Assembly (NCBI GenBank): GCA_022113835.1
Contig: JAILWY010000029.1
Span: forward strand, 1,126,001 to 1,190,000
Origin: Atopsyche davidsoni
Lineage: Eukaryota > Arthropoda > Insecta > Trichoptera > Hydrobiosidae
DNA length: 64,000 bases
Direction of reading: 5' to 3'
The notes under the pieces are model-generated. The model had not been told where the DNA came from and ran no database searches. It worked only from the letters and a program-made list of their open reading frames with translations. The first letter of the stretch is position 1, and each line of letters begins with the position of its first letter. The position numbers and the translations under genes are program-made. Shown here in pieces: positions 31,973 through 43,109 of the stretch.

Positions 31973-33635
31973 ATATCAGATGTCAAAAATATGTTTGAAG
32001 ATGATGAATTTGTAAAAATTCAATATTAGCAAGTCTACGAAAAACAGGAAAACTCGACATAATAGTTTGGGAACCTATGACTCCTGAAAAGCTGTGTTCT
32101 ATACATGCTGAAAGAAAGATAAACAACTGTTAAACCAAGTTTCGATTCAGGAAATCGATAAACCTATTCAACCGAAGGGTGGTTTTTAAAGTTAAGGGTC
32201 GCAGACGAAGACGCGTTTGTAGAAAAATATCCGTTGACGTGAAAACTTACTGAAAAGTCTGTTTATAGGTTTCAGCAGCCGTTGTAATGGATCGATTTGG
32301 TTTCACTCTCAAAAATATCAATAACTAAAAACATAATCATCTTACTAAAAGTGTATATCAAAGTATTACTCTGAAATAAAAAAAACCTTGAGTTTAATTT
32401 AATAAACACTTCGAACAGTCACAAAGCATATTTCGTCGTTTCACCTGTGAAGTGTATATATCAAAACAGGTAGAAAGATACCGCTACAGGTTGAATATTC
32501 GATGAATAAACGCCTCGATTCTGACAAATCGATTATGAATTACACAGTAACCTAATAAAAACACGATCTAGCATAATTACAATTCTAGGCAATTGATATA
32601 CATGTGAAATATTTTTTTCCATTTAAATATGATGGATCTTTGCGGAAATCCAAACGTCCAGTGGGCCAGAAATAACCGAGCGTAAAATACGAGGTGTCCA
32701 GATTAATCCGAAGTTCGCATTATTTAATAATTTATTTTTTAAATAATCATCAATATCATTTAGCAAAACATCAGATAAATAGCGGCTCTGGGGCGCCGGC
32801 TTTTTACGGATCTGAAAAAAAAAATCGAAATCAATTATTCGGGTATGGTCGAGAGAGAGAGAGAAAAAAACCGATAGGCCGAATTAAGATCGATATGTTA
32901 ATACGCGCGGTGGGCATAGTGGAGTGCGCAGCGGAGAGGCGAGCGAACACAACGCGTGGAAGAAAAAAAAAATATATTTACACCGTCAGATCGTATATGT
33001 ATATTAAAAGTATACGCGTAAATAAAATTGTTTGATTTGATAAAAATATATAAACACATCGTTGAGTTTTTTTTTAAAGTTGCGCAAAGCTGTTCTCGTC
33101 GCTCCACTGTGCTTTTCGGCCCTAGCCGCAGTAAGAAAGAGCTGAGTTTTTAGGTACGTCCCGTTATATTCTTGTAGGCCAATCAGATCTTATCAGTACA
33201 AAATAGTTCGGACTACCTTAAAAGTAACGACTTCAATTAACTACCTGACAATTCTCTGTATTGACTCCAAATGGATCCCCAATATCATTTTTTATTTGTA
33301 ATAACTCTTTGCGAATCGCTCGGGCTCTAATAACTATTTGATTTTTTTTTAACAGCGTTTGAGGAACTATTATCCATTTAAGCTGCCATGTAACTCTCTT
33401 CTTGTACTAGAGCAGAGGCTCCAATTTTTTTGTCTCGTCGACTCCTTGTCGAGTTTTCCTGTTATATCAAGGTTTTACTGTATACCTTTATAAATAAAAA
33501 CACACAGAATGCAAATATAGTAACATTCATTAAAAAAAAGGGATGCGTCTTATGCTTTGATAGGAAATTTTCAATATTTGGCTTCAAATAAGTCAGATTT
33601 AATTTTAAATCTACTCGCCCAGTGGTTTCCAATCT
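31973..33635. other. no gene recognised
   Basis: AT-rich with a (GA)n run at about 32851-32868. The 113-codon frame at 32694-33035 covers low-complexity sequence and has no domain. Confidence 0.35.
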
Positions 33636-33750
33636 ATTTCTTTTTTTTTTATAAGAAGAATGGCAACCGCACTGAAACCTCTTTCCACGAGGAATGAAGA
33701 TAGAAAAGCTATCAAAAACCTTCTTGCGATAGTCCATAATGCAGGATAAA
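33636..33750 (-). repeat. inverted repeat arm 2, TE coding relic
   Basis: Reverse-complement partner of 31818-31930. On the minus strand it lies within a 104-codon frame starting at 33776 that contains CIMDYRKKVFDSFSIF and HSSYKKK. Conservation of the reading frame in both arms argues that this was once protein-coding in a transposon. Confidence 0.55.
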
Positions 33751-33952
33751 TAGCAGGTATGTCTCTCTGAAGCCAAAATTGCTGATATCTCTTTCTAAAA
33801 GCACCTTCAGTTCTTCATTAGTGCTTATTCCGATCAGTTCTTCTTGTAGTATGACTTCTGATTCTTCAATGTCACCGTATGGATTGATAATCCACTGTGC
33901 TATTTTGGTGATGACCTGCTTAAATGGGATCCACCCTCAGTCGATATATTAG

Positions 33953-34065
33953 TAGTGGACTTGGAATACTTGTGAATGGATTCCGGAAGTACCTTGAAGA
34001 GGTGGGGTTGTTTCTGCAGCCTGCTGAAAAGCATAATAATACCATTGGGTGTATAGTAAAAAGAT
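33953..34065 (+). repeat. dispersed repeat, 'GTGGACT...GGGCAGCAG' family, copy 4
   Basis: GTGGACTTGGAATACTTGTG, TTGTTTCTGCAGCCTGCTGA and ATACCATTGGGTG match the ordered blocks of the 12.5-kb copy. Confidence 0.6.
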
Positions 34066-34568
34066 ACTGCATACACACAATACACAAGTGCCATATTCCA
34101 GACAGAAAAGCGGCGTAAACATCTCACACTTGTCTCGCATTGATTGAAGCAAAGGTGAGGTTAGTTTGGGTCAGAAATTGAGAAATAAATTTAGAAATTC
34201 GATTCACTCGCACATGTTACACGGAGTACTCACTTTAAGCCGCGTTCACACCGCGTCTACACGAAGCTTTTAAAAGTTTGTGATTGATGCAAAGTTCATG
34301 TTTGTGTGATTCGGACGTTGCGCAACACGCGGGAGTGGTCATGCTCAAGCAGGGCTGCCGTCTCCGCGGGGGACAGTCCCCCAAGCGATCTCTGGGGGAC
34401 ACTCCCACTATTTGATTTAGTAAAACGTACAATTTTATTCGCATTTTTAAAAACAGACATAAGTCTTATTTATATATATATATTATATTTTTTCTGTCAT
34501 TATTTTTTATATTCCAAATATTTGATGCTTTAAAATAATTTTATCAAAAGGATAAAATACTTTTATTT
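34066..34568. other. no gene recognised
   Basis: A GC-richer patch (about 34236-34410) opens frames on both strands without domains. AAGCCGCGTTCACACCGC at 34237 resembles a motif also seen at 56123. Confidence 0.35.
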
Positions 34569-34672
34569 GTGACCAACCTTTCACGTTGGCATTATCGAAC
34601 ATATTTACTCAAAAATATTAAAATGGAATTCCACCAAGTACTCTCTGTCAAAAATATTGAAATATACAATAC
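34569..34672 (-). ncRNA. hammerhead-like repeat, core partly lost
   Basis: GTGACCAACCTTTCACGTTGGCATTATC retains the stem-loop (CCAAC/GTTGG) but lacks the CGGTTTCGC bases that would supply GAAAC. The inverted flank block (GGAATTCCACCAAGTACTCT) follows at 34624. Compared with 16.8 kb, the flank lies on the other side of the core. Confidence 0.5.
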
Positions 34673-34740
34673 ATAATATTAACTATAAGGCTATTTAATC
34701 ATACCACGAATTGTAGCCTCACCCACTCTTTGCATACTCC

Positions 34741-35262
34741 TTGGCGAAATCGTGTCATTTAATTAATTTAATTGTCACTTTATTTTTCTACATTGAAAGT
34801 TGATTTTTTTACAGAGTATTGAAAAAACTATAAATTATATTCATCTATTTTTTATTATTTAATTAACGTCCATTTTCAGGGTAAAATAAAATCTTGAAGA
34901 TGTTGAAAAATTGCATAAAATGACGACTTTTCAAAACCAAAGTTTGTTAAAGAATTTTTTTTTTTCAATTTTTAAATTAATAAGACGCACACGGTTTATA
35001 TTTAATCTTTTAATTCCAATTAAAAAAAAAGACTTTTAAATCTTTAGGATTCTTGGAAAATGCACAAGACGAATCTCCAAATTCTTACACTTTAATCGGA
35101 AAAACACATATTTATCATATTAATAGTAAATTTATAAAAAATAAAAATATGTTGTGTTCGGTAGAAGGGATGTATCAAACTTTTTTCATTTAAATATGTT
35201 TGATCGGTGCAGTCGATTTTTCGCAAAACGGACTAGAAAATGATCAAAAAAAAACTATCACA
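34741..35262 (-). repeat. dispersed repeat family A, copy 4
   Basis: GGCGAAATCGTGTCATTTAA through CGGACTAGAAAATGATCAAA, closely similar to the 27-kb copy over about 520 bases. It is truncated before the GACCCTTAA terminus. The flank ATCACATAAACATAAACAAG recurs at 60215 without the repeat. Confidence 0.8.
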
Positions 35263-35379
35263 TAAACATAAACAAGAAATCACCAGATAAGAAACCGTAA
35301 ATAGTCATCACCGCACATCGAATTTCAGCACCAAACAAGTGTTAAAGGGTTAAAAAAATAATTAATTAATAATTTTATT

Positions 35380-35560
35380 ATTGTTGTGGCAGCCCTGGCG
35401 GGCGCACGTTTTGTATGAACTGTTGCGGCCCGCGTGACGTCCGCACAGGTACCAGCCCAGCCCAATTCCAGCGTATGACGGGTGACGGATGGAGCCGGGC
35501 TGACTGCGCGACGGGGAGCAGGGGAGCCTGGGGGGCAACGAGCCCGAAATAACACAATTT
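35380..35560. other. GC-rich island, no gene assigned
   Basis: GC-rich stretch with a minus-strand frame (35325-35555) lacking any recognisable domain. It is bounded by AT-rich DNA and a TA array. Confidence 0.35.
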
Positions 35561-35565
35561 TTTAA

Positions 35566-35571
<6 letters not shown>

Positions 35572-35620
<49 letters not shown>
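35572..35620. repeat. (TA)n microsatellite, about 48 bp
   Basis: Perfect TA run beside the GC-rich island. Confidence 0.95.
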
Positions 35621-35622
<2 letters not shown>

Positions 35623-35839
35623 CTAAATTGTTTATTTCCATATAAGATATAGATTTTTTGAAACGTGCATTTGGTTTATATACTTGTCTCGCAGCGCCCA
35701 GTTCTCCCCGCGGAACGAGGTCACCTGTCAATTCGAATATGCTGATGGCCAGCATACCTGCAGCGCCTTCAAGGGACCCGGCTTCTCAGAACGCGCTGTG
35801 AGATTATCTCCATTACCAGGCTAGTCCGGCGATAGCTCT

Positions 35840-36175
35840 GGTTTAAGAGAGGAATACAGGCTGCGCTGATTGACTTGCCGTTTCTATTCCGCCTCTGTGA
35901 ATGCTTTTAATCAAGACTCAATCAACGCATGAGACAAAGAGTTTTTTTTTTTTTAATCGTATCGCCGTTGATTTAACGCAGGTTTAACGGAGGAATACGA
36001 GATGCGCTAAACTGTTTCTATTCTGTCTTTGTGAATGCTCCTAATCAGGGCTTAAACAAAGCGTAAGCCAAATTGATCTATTTTACAGTACACAGTGACT
36101 TTGGTTTAACAGAAGTTTTACGAGATATGTCGATTACTCTGTCTTTATGAATATATGGCTTAAGCGATATTATTT
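35840..36175 (+). repeat. degenerate tandem repeat, about 120-140-bp units
   Basis: Three diverged units start GGTTTAA at 35840, 35981 and 36103. They share GAGGAATAC, GCGCT, TTTCTATTC-GTCTTTGTGAATG and a closing TAATCA/GGCTTAA. Spacings of 141 and 122 bases show indels. No coding continuity. Confidence 0.6.
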
Positions 36176-36717
36176 AATAATCAATAAATCGTAATGTTGT
36201 TTTTAAGACAGCAGGTGTTTTTTCGTATTTTTTATATAATTATTAGCCTATTTTTTATTGCATACATAATAAATAAATAATTTATTTATTCACTATAAAA
36301 CGCAAATTTATGCATTGAAGGTGTCGATTTTCATCTTTACGCTGTGCATAAAGTTTACATACAAATAAATTATTATAAATATTTCAAAATTGTTTACAAG
36401 GTATAAACAAATGTTACAGTTGTCCATGGGCGGTGAATTTACAATATAAATTTGTTTGAATGTACCATCGGTTCTTTTTCAATTTTTTTTTTTATTTATT
36501 TGCTAGGTAGCGAAGGCCCGAGGCACCGCGCGTCCGAAGTGATTAGAAAGAGAGTGATAGATTGGGAGCAAGAGGGACGGGAAACGCCGGATTAGACAGG
36601 TACAGAGATAGGTAATGGCATTTTCTGTTTTGGTCAAACGACTGATGTTGGAGGAGAATTAATTAAAATGTAATTAAACATTGCCGCGACCGGATGGGGT
36701 TCAAAACGCCCGCCTAC
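36176..36717. other. no feature recognised
   Basis: AT-rich, followed by a moderately GC-rich patch (about 36520-36610) without a frame of note. Confidence 0.35.
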
Positions 36718-37015
36718 TTTTAGGGTCCATTTTTGATAGTTTTAGTAAATATTTTACGAACAATCTACTGCAACAATAAAAAAAATTTAAACGCCAAAAG
36801 TTAGATACATTCTTTCTTCTACATATATAATTTTTTTATGTCTCATATATTTATTTTTAATATGATAAATATGTGTTTTACCGATTGATGTTTAGGCATT
36901 TGAAGATTATTACGACCGATGGAAATAGAACCCTAAGCATTTAGGTGTTCATGTTTTAATTTAAATTTAAAATATAACATGTAAAACTGTGGTAAGATAT
37001 TAGTTTAAAGCTTAA
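36718..37015 (+). repeat. dispersed repeat family A, diverged copy 5
   Basis: Keeps the landmarks AAAAGTTAGATACATTCTTT, TATGATAAATATGTGTTTTA and CGATTGA in order, but it differs more from copies 1-4. It forms a subfamily with 38930. Confidence 0.6.
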
Positions 37016-37558
37016 AAAGTAAAAGTAATAATAATAAACTTACTCGGGTATTTATTTATTTTATGCGTACTCTAGTGTAGAAATGCTTCGAGAAAATATG
37101 CGACCGCTTGGCAATCAGCCATGGTTTTCTTATAGTTTTTCTTATGTAAACAACGCAAAGTGTAATTCTATTGAGTATTTACAAGTTAAAGCCTTTTTTT
37201 ATTTATTATTAATTAACAGAAAGAGCCTGGTGGGGTGTTTGCCACCCCTGGTCGTGCTACCGTTGAAAAGACTCGGCGCGTTGCTTTGATGTTCGAAATC
37301 ACTTGTCGGTCCAACGCTGTATTTTTAGCAAGCTAAAAATAATAATAATAAAACTATCAAGTCAATCACTGTTATAATACAGTATATGCATATATATATA
37401 TATATATTTCAGGAGCCTCTCAGAAGCATTTTGTGACCATATCACTACATATGTTTATCTGCTCATGGTTTCTTATGGTAAATAATGAAGTGGGTCCTCA
37501 TACATTTTTAACATATATATACTATACGCATGTATGTAAAAATATACACACACACACA
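37016..37558. other. no gene recognised
   Basis: AT-rich with a short TA run at about 37388-37408. The small frame at 37083-37289 has no domain. Confidence 0.35.
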
Positions 37559-37572
37559 CATATATATATATA

Positions 37573-37662
<90 letters not shown>
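37559..37662. repeat. (TA)n microsatellite, about 100 bp
   Basis: Long TA run preceded by a short (CA)n, ending exactly at the left end of a hAT MITE. Confidence 0.95.
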
Positions 37663-37663
<1 letters not shown>

Positions 37664-37828
37664 CAGTGGCGTAAGATAAATCAAAATTCAAGGCAAGCAG
37701 TTTTGCATATTGAATATAATCGAGACAAACCGTGAAGTGTATCGTTTTAGTACAAAAATGCGTATATTTGTAAATTAAAATTTATTATAGGGAAAATATT
37801 TAGTTTTCGCATGGACCGCACGCCACTG
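37664..37828. mobile_element. hAT-type MITE, 165 bp
   Basis: Starts CAGTGGCGTAAGATAAATC and ends GGACCGCACGCCACTG, so the ends are inverted CAGTGGCGT. A related element is at 47232-47406 and fragments are at 16716, 20365 and 38607. The eight bases on either side do not match, perhaps because TA expansion rewrote the left flank. Confidence 0.6.
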
Positions 37829-38929
37829 AGCTGCTATAAACAATATTGTGATTAAGTAACATTAGTATTTGATATAGACGTGACACCAATAACGTCAGAT
37901 TGGGATTCACTTGTTGGGGATATCTCGATCAAGTGTCCTCGGTCTAAGCACTGAGTCAATAATCATGCACAGCATGCCACTGGCTTTCGTAGATAAAAGA
38001 ATATGTAAAATATCTCACGTTAAATAAATAATAAAAAAATAAAAGACTGATTAAAAAAGCTGAATTTCTTGTGTATATTTAATTCAGAGACAATGACTAA
38101 AATGAAAATTCCTGAACGAAACTAAGATAGCAAGTTTTTTCATGTGCAAAGTGCAATAATGTTTTTGTATTAATATATTAAAAAAATCAGCATTATGTTA
38201 TGATAAATATACTTGCCTTCAATACAACGCTATAACACAAGTAGACCAATTGTAATAGTACAAAAATCAATTGATTAAAAATACATTAAAATATATTCTA
38301 AAGTATGATTGAAGCGTTCATTGTTCGTTCTATTTGTTTTTTTTTTGTACTGGTTTATGACTTAGGATCACTATTTTAATCGAAATCAAAATAGTAGCTG
38401 TAGAAATTCAATCAGCTAAATGATAGTGCGTACCTATACGCACACAATACCTACAGGGTGACTTGTGTTAACATTTTATTTTGATTAATACTGGGTGTCT
38501 TTGGTTAGGTATGTACACGATTTCTATGAAAAACTGAAAAAGTTAGGGGGCACCTGGTTTAGAGGTTGATTCAAATTATGGTATAAACAGCTGTTTCCAT
38601 CAATGGCGTAAATCAAAATCAAAATAAATAAAATTTAAGGAAGCCAACACGCGAAACTAATCACATCTCGAATGCAACCTGAAACGGGTTTCATTTCCTA
38701 GTCGGTGTTCTGTCACCGCTGAAAAAAAAAACTACCTGAATAAATCTACAAGTGCTACCTGTGACTCCCACTTGCTCAATATTTCATCGTTATCTGCCAC
38801 GACCGTCCGGTGTGTAAAGATGTGTCGGGTGCGGGTGAAAATTAATCACACCGGCTATCTGATCACAGAATCTATAAATCGCAACCCTGTCAATTCCAAT
38901 ACTGGTAGCCGAAAAACAGAAAAAGTGAT
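37829..38929. other. no gene recognised
   Basis: AT-rich. CTACAGGGTGACTTGTG at 38452 resembles a mariner-type end, and AATGGCGTAAATCAAAATCA at 38607 resembles the left end of the hAT MITE at 37664. Confidence 0.35.
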
Positions 38930-39185
38930 AAAATGGTCAATTTTCGAGTGATTTTAGAAAATATTTTGCAAAAAATCTACTGCACAAATATAAAAAAAAT
39001 TAACGCCAAAAGTTAGATACATTCCTCTTTTTATAGATACAATTTTTTTATTTCTCATAAATTTATTTTTAATATGATAAATATGTGTTTTCCTTATTGA
39101 AGTTTAGGAATTTGGAGATCATTTCAGATTTTTCTAATGGTGCAGAAGATTTTTCGCAAACATATTTTCTAAAATTATAAAAAAA
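38930..39185 (+). repeat. dispersed repeat family A, diverged copy 6
   Basis: GATAAAATGGTCAATTTTCG, CCAAAAGTTAGATACATTCC and TATGATAAATATGTGTTTTC recur in order. It matches copy 5 better than copies 1-4. Confidence 0.6.
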
Positions 39186-40130
39186 CTGAAATTTTCAAAT
39201 CTACTTTGTTGTCTAATGCTTAGCACAGTTGAATAACAATCTTTGTAGTAACACATAATATATAAAAAAAAATAAACCACAGGGATATTGCTATCATTTT
39301 TTTGTGGGAATGTTGAGTATTGAAAATTTAATATAATTGATTTTTATTTAAATATTAAAATGTTGAATTTTCATTCACTGATTAGGAATGAAACAAGTCA
39401 GATACGGCCGTTATTGTTCTGTAAAAACCGGCTTACTCTGTTGCGGCTTTCTATACTTTTTAAGTAGTGTTGTTATTCGGTTTACTCAACCATTATTCGT
39501 AGACTAATAATATATATATTTTTTAAAAATATTTTCTATATAAATAAAACATTACAAATTATACCAACCTATCGTAAATATATGTGCTAATTACTAAATA
39601 ACGAGGCGTTAACTTTTACGGATCGGTTCACAAGATTCACACAGATAAAAATATTAATATCCCTTCTTATCTCATCTTTCAACTATGAATAATTAGTTTC
39701 ATCAAATCAAATCAAGTTTTTTATTAAAAAAAATGGGAAGTTTGTAGATTTTTGCTAAATAATATTTATTAGCGAGAAATAATCAATCAATTTTCAGTTT
39801 GATGTTATGTTATGATAAAAAAATTGTGTTGTAAGTATAAATATTTATTAAAAATGATATCCCTATTCATTCATTTTATTAGTTTTTAGTATCATGATTA
39901 ATCAACAGTAAATTTTAGATAAATCAATAAATAAATTACTTTTTTTGTTTTGGTATTAAAAAGCTATGAAAATAATAATTATAATAAAAAAAATCAGAAG
40001 CTCTATACGCGATTAATAAATAATACACGTATAACAAGATATGAAAGGTAAATTGAAATGAATTAATTAATTGAGTCATATAAGTATAAAATGTCAATGA
40101 ATATTATCAAATACTTAAATGATTTATCTT
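39186..40130. other. AT-rich DNA, nothing recognised
   Basis: No coding or repeat signal. Confidence 0.4.
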
Positions 40131-40156
40131 GGTGACCGGTTTCGCCAACCTTTCTG
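40131..40156 (-). repeat. fragment of the hammerhead-like repeat
   Basis: GGTGACCGGTTTCGCCAACCTTTCTGAG holds the GAAAC side and half of the stem of the 16.9-kb motif. The other half is lost. Confidence 0.45.
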
Positions 40157-42088
40157 AGTCAATAACAAAAAGTTATTTAAAAATATTTATTATTTAAATA
40201 TTTGAAGTTAAAATACAGAGTTCTTAGATATTGAACCGCATTTCTTCTTTAGTTGGAATTTTAATGGAAAAATGCGACAAAACACTCATTTTAATATAAA
40301 CAATTATGAAACATTGATTTATACTTGTTGTTTTTATATGAAGTATTACAAATTTAACCAGACCATTAAAAAAAAGTTAAATTTAATACACAAGATTAAT
40401 TTTTTTTGTACTCAGCTAAAATAGGAAGACTGCTCCACGTTAAAGATTTGTTTATTAATCTGATCAACAACTTATTATAAAAAAATCCTGGTTTGGTTCA
40501 CAATTTAAAGTATTTTTTAATATTTAACTATATTCAACATGAAAACTCAAATGTAGTAGCAGTATTAACTGTAAAACATCGTAATTCAAAGGGAATTTAT
40601 ATATTGCATATATAAATTTAGAGCAAACCGCAGGCAGTATATGGACTAATAAATTCAACTCAAGATGTAGAGTTCCCACCATAAAGTGAAGCCGATATTT
40701 TAAAACATTAAAACAGATATTGATCTTTCGTACCTGAAAACTGGTCCGCTGTATAGATTAGATAGCACATATCTTCCCATTAAGAATGCTGCGTAAATTT
40801 TATTTTTTATGTGTTTTTTAATAAAAATAAATTAGTAATTCTCTATTTATGTTCTGACTTCTGTTTTAAAAAAAAATTTAAATACTAAAGCAGTAAACAC
40901 TTTTGAGTGACAGTTTGTATCGATGTTATAATTGAAAAATACATTTTAGGCATCTGCTGAAAGGGGATAGAATTTTTCTCAGAAAGGTGTTATAATGGGT
41001 GAAATTAAATTATTTAGACTCAGAGAATTATAGAAATGATTTTTTATAATAAATTATATTGTTATGGTGTTATATTGGTTTATTTTGAAAAGGTACAGTA
41101 AAAACTAAAACTGAAGAGGAATATACATAAATATTATGATGAGATGGTATCAAAAAATACACGAGAATTAGAAACGTAATACCAAATTATTTTAACGAAA
41201 CTACAGTTTGAAAAACAGATTATTCTGCCATGTAATAAGAATCAATCAAAATATATAAATAGCAAAAAGTATTAGCATGAAAATTTCACAAATAAATTCA
41301 CATTCTTTCCAACCATAACGGTAAAAATCAAAAATATATAGGCTATGTCGATAATTAAAAAATGAATGCAACGCACAAAAAACTAATACTGTAAATTTTT
41401 CAGCGTAAAAAATTGACTAAGTGATTTTCAGGCATCCTGGGAACGTTTAAATGGATTCGCGAATTCATGCATATATATTCAATATTCTAAGATTAACGTT
41501 TTGTTTTTTTTTCTAGGTAGAAATGCACTCGGTTCAATTAAACAGATGTCGATTATTGGCAGACAAATTGACCCGTGTCAGGGAGAATTATGTTCCTCGT
41601 GAATCCATTTCCAATCAACGCGTCGAAGAACAGAAACCTGACTGCAGCTTTGCCTTTGTAAAGTGAATATAAAAAAACCTGCGTTTTTGTGATTTTTGCT
41701 GATGTATTGGTTTATTATAAACATAAAAATTCGTGTTGCATCAAAAGTTTGCGAAAAAATATAATGCAAACTGATAAAAAAACATAAATAACATGTGTCG
41801 TTGTTATACATGCAAAATAAATTAATCAGATCAGAAACATTGTTTTTTTTTATTGTTTGTGGGAAAAAAATAAATGAAAAACACTAAATATCTCTAAATT
41901 GAAAATAGTTTTTTAAAAACATATAAACGAAAAAAACCTAAAATAATCTGTATCAACAATAATTTCCCAGATTGGAGAATTTCAATAAAATTTAATCATT
42001 CAAAAAAACATTGATAATATTTGATAACTTTAAATGTATTAATGATCTTGTTAAGGGGCAAGCCATTTGATTCGTGAAGATTCATTAT
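40157..42088. other. AT-rich DNA, no gene seen
   Basis: About 1.9 kb, strongly AT-rich, with no open frame of substance and no recognisable repeat. Confidence 0.4.
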
Positions 42089-42331
42089 TATAATGATACA
42101 GGTAACTTTGTATTTAGTCTTCACATTGATTTAAATTAAATTATTTGCATTATTAGTTTCGACCCGATACACTGGGTCATCATCAGAAGCTTAACTAAAC
42201 ATTTAAGTTAAGTTTAACAGTTTAGTTAAGCATCTGATGATGACCCAGAGTATCGGGTCGAAACTAGTAATGCATATAATTTAAATAAACTCAATGTGAA
42301 GACAAAATACAAAGTTACTTTTATCATTATA
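42089..42331. repeat. 243-bp near-perfect palindrome with hammerhead-like arms
   Basis: Left arm 42089-42200 and right arm 42220-42331 are inverted copies (roughly 90% alike by eye) around a 19-bp centre. Each arm carries the same motif. On the plus strand of the right arm CTGATGAT (42234-42241) is followed by GACCC, loop AGAGTATC, GGGTC and GAAAC (to 42264). This fits a hammerhead-like core with a five-base-pair stem II and one extra base after CTGATGA. The left arm encodes it on the minus strand. Either transcript would fold into one long hairpin. Confidence 0.8.
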
Positions 42332-43100
42332 TTAATAATAATTTTAACCCCCAGAAGCAAAAACTGTTTACTTGGAACGAAGAGATATATTTTAATAATT
42401 TTTTTTAAAATATAAAAAGATTACTTTGATGCAATATTAACATGTTGATGGCTGTAAAAATGATGAGTATTATTAATTAAATTTACTGAGGATTGGTCAG
42501 GTCATCGGGGAGGGCGAAAAGCCTATTAAGGTTCACCGCAGTTCAATCGTGCATTCACCGGATCTCATTGAAGTGTAAGTGATCAAACTCGGTATAAATT
42601 CATTAGCGCAAGAATGGCAGTCGATCCGAAAGTCGTTTCTAATATTTATTACGGGCAGGTGCATAAAAACCAACCCAATGTCAATTAAACGTATTCAAAT
42701 ATTCAAATCGACGAGTCTATCTCTTTAATCTATCGCTGCGCGATCTGCGAATCTCGACTCTATTCGCGTGTAAACAAAAATAATGCAAAAAAAAAACATG
42801 CAAATCATTCCCCGGCACATAACCCGTTTCGTGTGGCATGCAAACCATGACTGGGAGGAGCGACTGCATGGGCAGCCAGAACACTGAAAAGTATGCGATT
42901 TTGTATACAACTGTATTTAAAAATGATTTAAATAATATATCATATCAAAGAAGTGAACTTCAACGGTTATTTTAAAATCTTGCATACAAAAATGCATCCT
43001 ACTTACGCATGCAGTGCAAGCATTAGATTAATCACTTGCACGCAGAGATGCATATTTTTCTCACAAGTATTACAGCATTAGAATAAACGATCCATTAGAC
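42332..43100. other. no gene recognised
   Basis: AT-rich with a modest GC patch at about 42490-42560. No coding signal. Confidence 0.35.
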
Positions 43101-43109
43101 AAAGGGCGG

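Noticed and set aside
33408..33450. Possible hAT end (AGCAGAGGCTCCAATTTTTT)
   Set aside because: Only a vague match to hAT termini, with no partner end or target duplication.
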